Program-made: the position numbers and the translations under genes | From: Flammeovirga aprica JL-4 | GTDB lineage: Bacteria > Bacteroidota > Bacteroidia > Cytophagales > Flammeovirgaceae | DNA: 64,000 nt | Direction of reading: 5' to 3' | NCBI RefSeq assembly: GCF_012844305.1 | Contig: NZ_JABANE010000028.1 | Span: 21,767-85,766, forward strand | Shown: one piece after another, positions 61,629 to 64,000 of the stretch | Numbering within the stretch: the stretch's first letter is position 1 | How the letters are laid out: each line of letters begins with the position of its first letter | Notes under the pieces: model-generated | The model's database searches: none | The model's input: the letters and a program-made list of their open reading frames with translations, nothing else | What the model was told of the DNA's origin: nothing

Positions 61629-62987
61629 ATGAAAAAATATGGATTAATGCTATTGCTCTTCTTTAGTATTTCAATGCAACTATTGGCGCAAAACCCAATT
61701 ATAACCAACATCTACACCGCTGACCCTACGGCAAGGGTGTACAACGGCAAACTGTATATTTATCCTTCGCATGATGTGCCTTGGAATCCAGAATGGGAGA
61801 AACTAGGGGCCGTTAAAGAAGGGCATGGTCATGTGATGACGGACTACCACGCTTTTTCTACCACCGACTTGGTCAACTACACGGATCATGGGGTGATTGT
61901 CGCCCAAAAAGACGTGCCTTGGGGCAGTAAAGTGGGGTATGGCATGTGGGCACCTTGTATCACGGAAAAAGAAGGAAAGTACTATTATTACTTCCCCAAT
62001 ACGCCTGCAGATAAAAGCGGTTTCCGTCAGATTGGGCTTGCAACGGCCACACAACCCGAAGGCCCTTTTACCATTGAACCCAATTATATTGAAGGGTTGA
62101 AGGGCATCGATCCCAATCCGTTTATTGATGATGATGGACAAGCGTATATGTATTGGGGAGGAGGAAAAGGAAACTCTCTAAAAGTGGTCAAACTCACGGC
62201 TGATATGAAAGCCATAGAGGGAGAAACAATGGCGATTGAAAACCTTCCGCAAGAGTACAAAGAAGGGCCGTTTGTTTTCAAAAGAAATGGACTGTATTAC
62301 CTGACGTTCCCACACAATAAAGACACAAAGAACAGTACGGAAGAGATTGGTTATGCCATAGGAAAACACCCGTTAGGACCTTTTGAATTTAAAGGAACAA
62401 TCATGGACCGTTTTGAGGATTGCTGGACGAACCATCACTCTATTGTAGAGTACAAAAAACAATGGTATATGTTTTACCATCACAACGACATCTCAAAAGT
62501 AGGCAACCTAAGATCGGTAGCCGTAGACAGTTTATTTTTTGAGGCAGACGGTTCCATCCGAAAAGTCATTCCTACATTGAGAGGAGTAGGGCTTACTTCC
62601 GCTTCGGACACCATACAAATTGATCGTTATTCCCATATCCATAATGCAGAAATTGGTTTTGTGCATCAAGCAGGAGTTCCCGAATGGAAAATTACCAAAG
62701 CCAAAAAAGACAGCTGGGTACAATACAATTCGGTCCACTTCGACATCAAACCAAAGTTCGTAAAATTAAAGTTGAAACATACAGGCCAAAAAGGATGGAT
62801 AGAGATCAGAGAGAATTCCAAAAACGGCCCCTTAATCGCCAAAGCATTGGTAGATACCACTAATGATAAATGGCAAACCGTCAAAGCCAAATTGGACCAT
62901 AAACCTAAAGGCACCCTCAACCTTGTATGCGTTTTCGAATCAGATGCTGAGATGGAATTGGATTGGGTGTTGTTTTCTAAAAAGTAA
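61629..62987 (+). CDS. GH43-family secreted glycosidase with C-terminal CBM6-like domain
   Basis: A 452-residue protein with a signal peptide (1-21, LLAQ). The GH43 five-bladed propeller has its catalytic residues in place: base Asp in TADPTARV, the pKa-modulating Asp in GIDPNPFIDDDG, and acid Glu in YKEGPFVFKRNGLYYLTF. MWAPCI and YYYYF are also typical. Residues ~325-452 look like a CBM6-type beta sandwich (WKITKAKKDSWVQYNSVHF ... AEMELDWVLFSKK). GH43 enzymes cleave arabinosides, xylosides or galactosides. It has no T9SS tail, so it is probably periplasmic. The gene is visibly richer in GC than its surroundings and is isolated between REP remnants. Confidence 0.85.
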   Translation: MKKYGLMLLLFFSISMQLLAQNPIITNIYTADPTARVYNGKLYIYPSHDVPWNPEWEKLGAVKEGHGHVMTDYHAFSTTDLVNYTDHGVIVAQKDVPWGSKVGYGMWAPCITEKEGKYYYYFPNTPADKSGFRQIGLATATQPEGPFTIEPNYIEGLKGIDPNPFIDDDGQAYMYWGGGKGNSLKVVKLTADMKAIEGETMAIENLPQEYKEGPFVFKRNGLYYLTFPHNKDTKNSTEEIGYAIGKHPLGPFEFKGTIMDRFEDCWTNHHSIVEYKKQWYMFYHHNDISKVGNLRSVAVDSLFFEADGSIRKVIPTLRGVGLTSASDTIQIDRYSHIHNAEIGFVHQAGVPEWKITKAKKDSWVQYNSVHFDIKPKFVKLKLKHTGQKGWIEIRENSKNGPLIAKALVDTTNDKWQTVKAKLDHKPKGTLNLVCVFESDAEMELDWVLFSKK

Positions 62988-62991
62988 CCCT

Positions 62992-63041
62992 TAGTGCAAG
63001 TGTTAAGCGAGCTTTGAGGAACATAAAAGTCTCTGACTTCT
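62992..63041 (-). repeat. Degenerate REP remnant
   Basis: TAGTGCAAGTGTTAAGCGA and AAAAGTCTCTGACTTCT (63025-63041) resemble the right half of the BIME-like pairs, with the middle deleted. Confidence 0.6.
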
Positions 63042-63211
63042 ATTGATATAGATTGTATTTTATAGTACCCACATTCAAGAGGAATTGAGTGTGGGTTATT
63101 TTTTGAATGACGGAATATTATAAGGGTATTTTTTTGTTAATGAAGTGTGATTGTTTTATTTTGTATTTTTAATAAAATTTAATAAAACTGTTAACTTTAA
63201 TAAAAACTAAA

Positions 63212-63781
63212 ATGGCAAATAAGACAGGGAATTATTGTGCATTCTATGTAACTGACGTAGGTACTGATTCAAATTTAGCTTCCCATAGTGTTAAAGATTT
63301 TGTTTATTATAATTTGTTAAGGGCTTGGAAAGGTAGTGATTCAACATTTCCTTTTGTAGATTCTCATAATAAAAACTACAATGTTCGAGATTCAAGTGAT
63401 TGGGAGACAACTTTAAAACCTAGGTTGAGAGATAGAATAAATAAGTCAAAGAATTTAATTTTATTTTTAAGTAAAATAACAAAAAATTCAAAGGCAGTTA
63501 GTGAAGAAATCAACCATGCAATTGATGTAAACGAAATTCCTGTAATTGTTATTTACCCTGATTATCAAAAAAAAAGTGATATTATTAATTGTAGTTCAAA
63601 TACTATAAAGCAAAGTGTTGAAAATTTGTGGGATAATATACCAAAATTTAGAGATTTAAAATATAAAGTCCCCGTGATACATATACCCCTAGACAAGAAA
63701 CTTATTCGTAAAGCCCTTGAGGATCCTGATTTTAGATATGCAACAAAAACGGATGAAGGGGACTATTTTTATGAATGTTAA
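63212..63781 (+). CDS. Thoeris ThsB-like TIR-domain protein
   Basis: A 189-residue cytoplasmic protein. It has the features of the ThsB/DUF1863 TIR-like family: a first strand NYCAFYVTD, the segment YYNLLRAWKGSD, the motif FVDSHNKNYNVRDSS (48-62), LRDRINKSKNLILFLSK, and SEEINHAI, where Glu99 is the candidate NADase catalytic residue. The length matches typical ThsB. In Thoeris systems ThsB senses phage and makes an NAD-derived signal for a ThsA effector. The next ORF, 11 bases on, starts with a membrane helix, as in Thoeris variants whose effector is a membrane-Macro protein. The partner is not fully in the window. The gene is very AT-rich. Confidence 0.82.
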   Translation: MANKTGNYCAFYVTDVGTDSNLASHSVKDFVYYNLLRAWKGSDSTFPFVDSHNKNYNVRDSSDWETTLKPRLRDRINKSKNLILFLSKITKNSKAVSEEINHAIDVNEIPVIVIYPDYQKKSDIINCSSNTIKQSVENLWDNIPKFRDLKYKVPVIHIPLDKKLIRKALEDPDFRYATKTDEGDYFYEC

Positions 63782-63792
63782 AATGATTTATA

Positions 63793-63987
63793 ATGAAATA
63801 CTTTTTGAGTTCAATAACTAGTAAGGCCTATTGGAAGTACGTTTTTTCTTATCAGGGTATAAAATCAATCTTTGCAACTTTTGGTGTTTGTTGGTTATTA
63901 ATTTCGACTTTAGATTTTTTTAAAATTTATAGGTATATAAACTTACGTCGCCCAATCACAAAGCTGTTTTTGGGTGACATGAATTGA
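63793..63987 (+). CDS. Small one-TM protein next to the TIR gene, possible truncated ThsA-type effector
   Basis: A 64-residue ORF, 11 bases after the TIR gene. It has a basic-aromatic N-terminus (TSKAYWKYVFSYQG) and one hydrophobic segment (IKSIFATFGVCWLLISTLDFF, about 23-43, given here as 20 plus one residue: I23 to F43), followed by a basic tail. This resembles the start of membrane-anchored Macro-type Thoeris effectors, but a TGA ends it at 63987 and all three frames have a stop between 63974 and 63987, so the gene is either genuinely short, decayed, or followed by another ORF (a TTG at 63984 overlaps its stop). The window ends 13 bases later, so this cannot be resolved. Confidence 0.45.
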   Translation: MKYFLSSITSKAYWKYVFSYQGIKSIFATFGVCWLLISTLDFFKIYRYINLRRPITKLFLGDMN

Positions 63988-64000
63988 AGAAACCATCCGT

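Overview
This AT-rich window looks like the chromosome of a marine, polysaccharide-degrading Bacteroidota. A Flammeovirga-like member of the Cytophagales is my best guess, but it is inferred from gene content only. The evidence is SusC/SusD, type IX secretion (T9SS) C-terminal sorting domains, lipobox lipoproteins, several formylglycine-type sulfatases, promoters with a TAnnTTTG -7 box, and cadherin-like and FN3 repeat proteins. I saw no tRNA, rRNA, CRISPR array or prophage.

Region 1 (1-32.5 kb, + strand) is a large polysaccharide utilization locus. It holds the 3' end of a secreted glycoside hydrolase, SusC, SusD, an Ig-like surface lipoprotein, three large or mid-sized secreted proteins built from one recurring ~150-residue module, two paralogous esterases (one fused into a 2058-residue repeat protein), another alpha/beta hydrolase, two sulfatases, a GH71/GH99-like protein, an FGE-like protein lacking the catalytic cysteines, and an L-fucose permease. 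Sulfatases plus esterases plus FucP suggest a sulfated, possibly acetylated, fucose-containing glycan such as a fucan. The substrate is inference.

Region 2 (32.6-38.3 kb, - strand) is mixed: a lipoprotein, an AraC regulator / two NTF2-like proteins / alpha/beta hydrolase cluster, a DUF6786-like lipoprotein, and a 59-residue small ORF.

Region 3 (38.4-45.8 kb) reads as the lower part of deoxyhexose catabolism: lactaldehyde dehydrogenase, a class II (fuculose-phosphate type) aldolase, LutABC lactate oxidation, and fructose-1,6-bisphosphatase for gluconeogenesis. A 25-base near-palindrome is shared between the fucP leader and the aldolase/dehydrogenase intergenic region, which ties regions 1 and 3 together as a probable regulon. 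Fucose isomerase and kinase are not in the window.

Region 4 (46-54 kb) has a small TPR-like secreted protein and a probable mannoside locus: a DUF5060/GH5-like T9SS hydrolase divergent from a GH130 phosphorylase, with a long inverted repeat between them, then an SSS-type Na+ symporter and an AraC regulator.

Region 5 (54-64 kb) contains an ARMT1/DUF89-like phosphatase, a REP-associated tyrosine transposase (RAYT) bracketed by its own REP palindromes, a CAP + nine-FN3 T9SS protein, a DinB protein, a GH43 enzyme and, at the right edge, a ThsB-like TIR protein followed by a one-TM ORF (probable Thoeris-type defence).

The most unusual non-coding content is repetitive. About a dozen copies of the RAYT-type REP occur in the window. 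Five sit inside ~340-385 bp elements with a strongly conserved, hairpin-rich core, and several of these end in 9-bp terminal inverted repeats TGTAAACTA/TAGTTTACA. Other palindromic repeat families and purine/pyrimidine hairpins directly after stop codons are also present.
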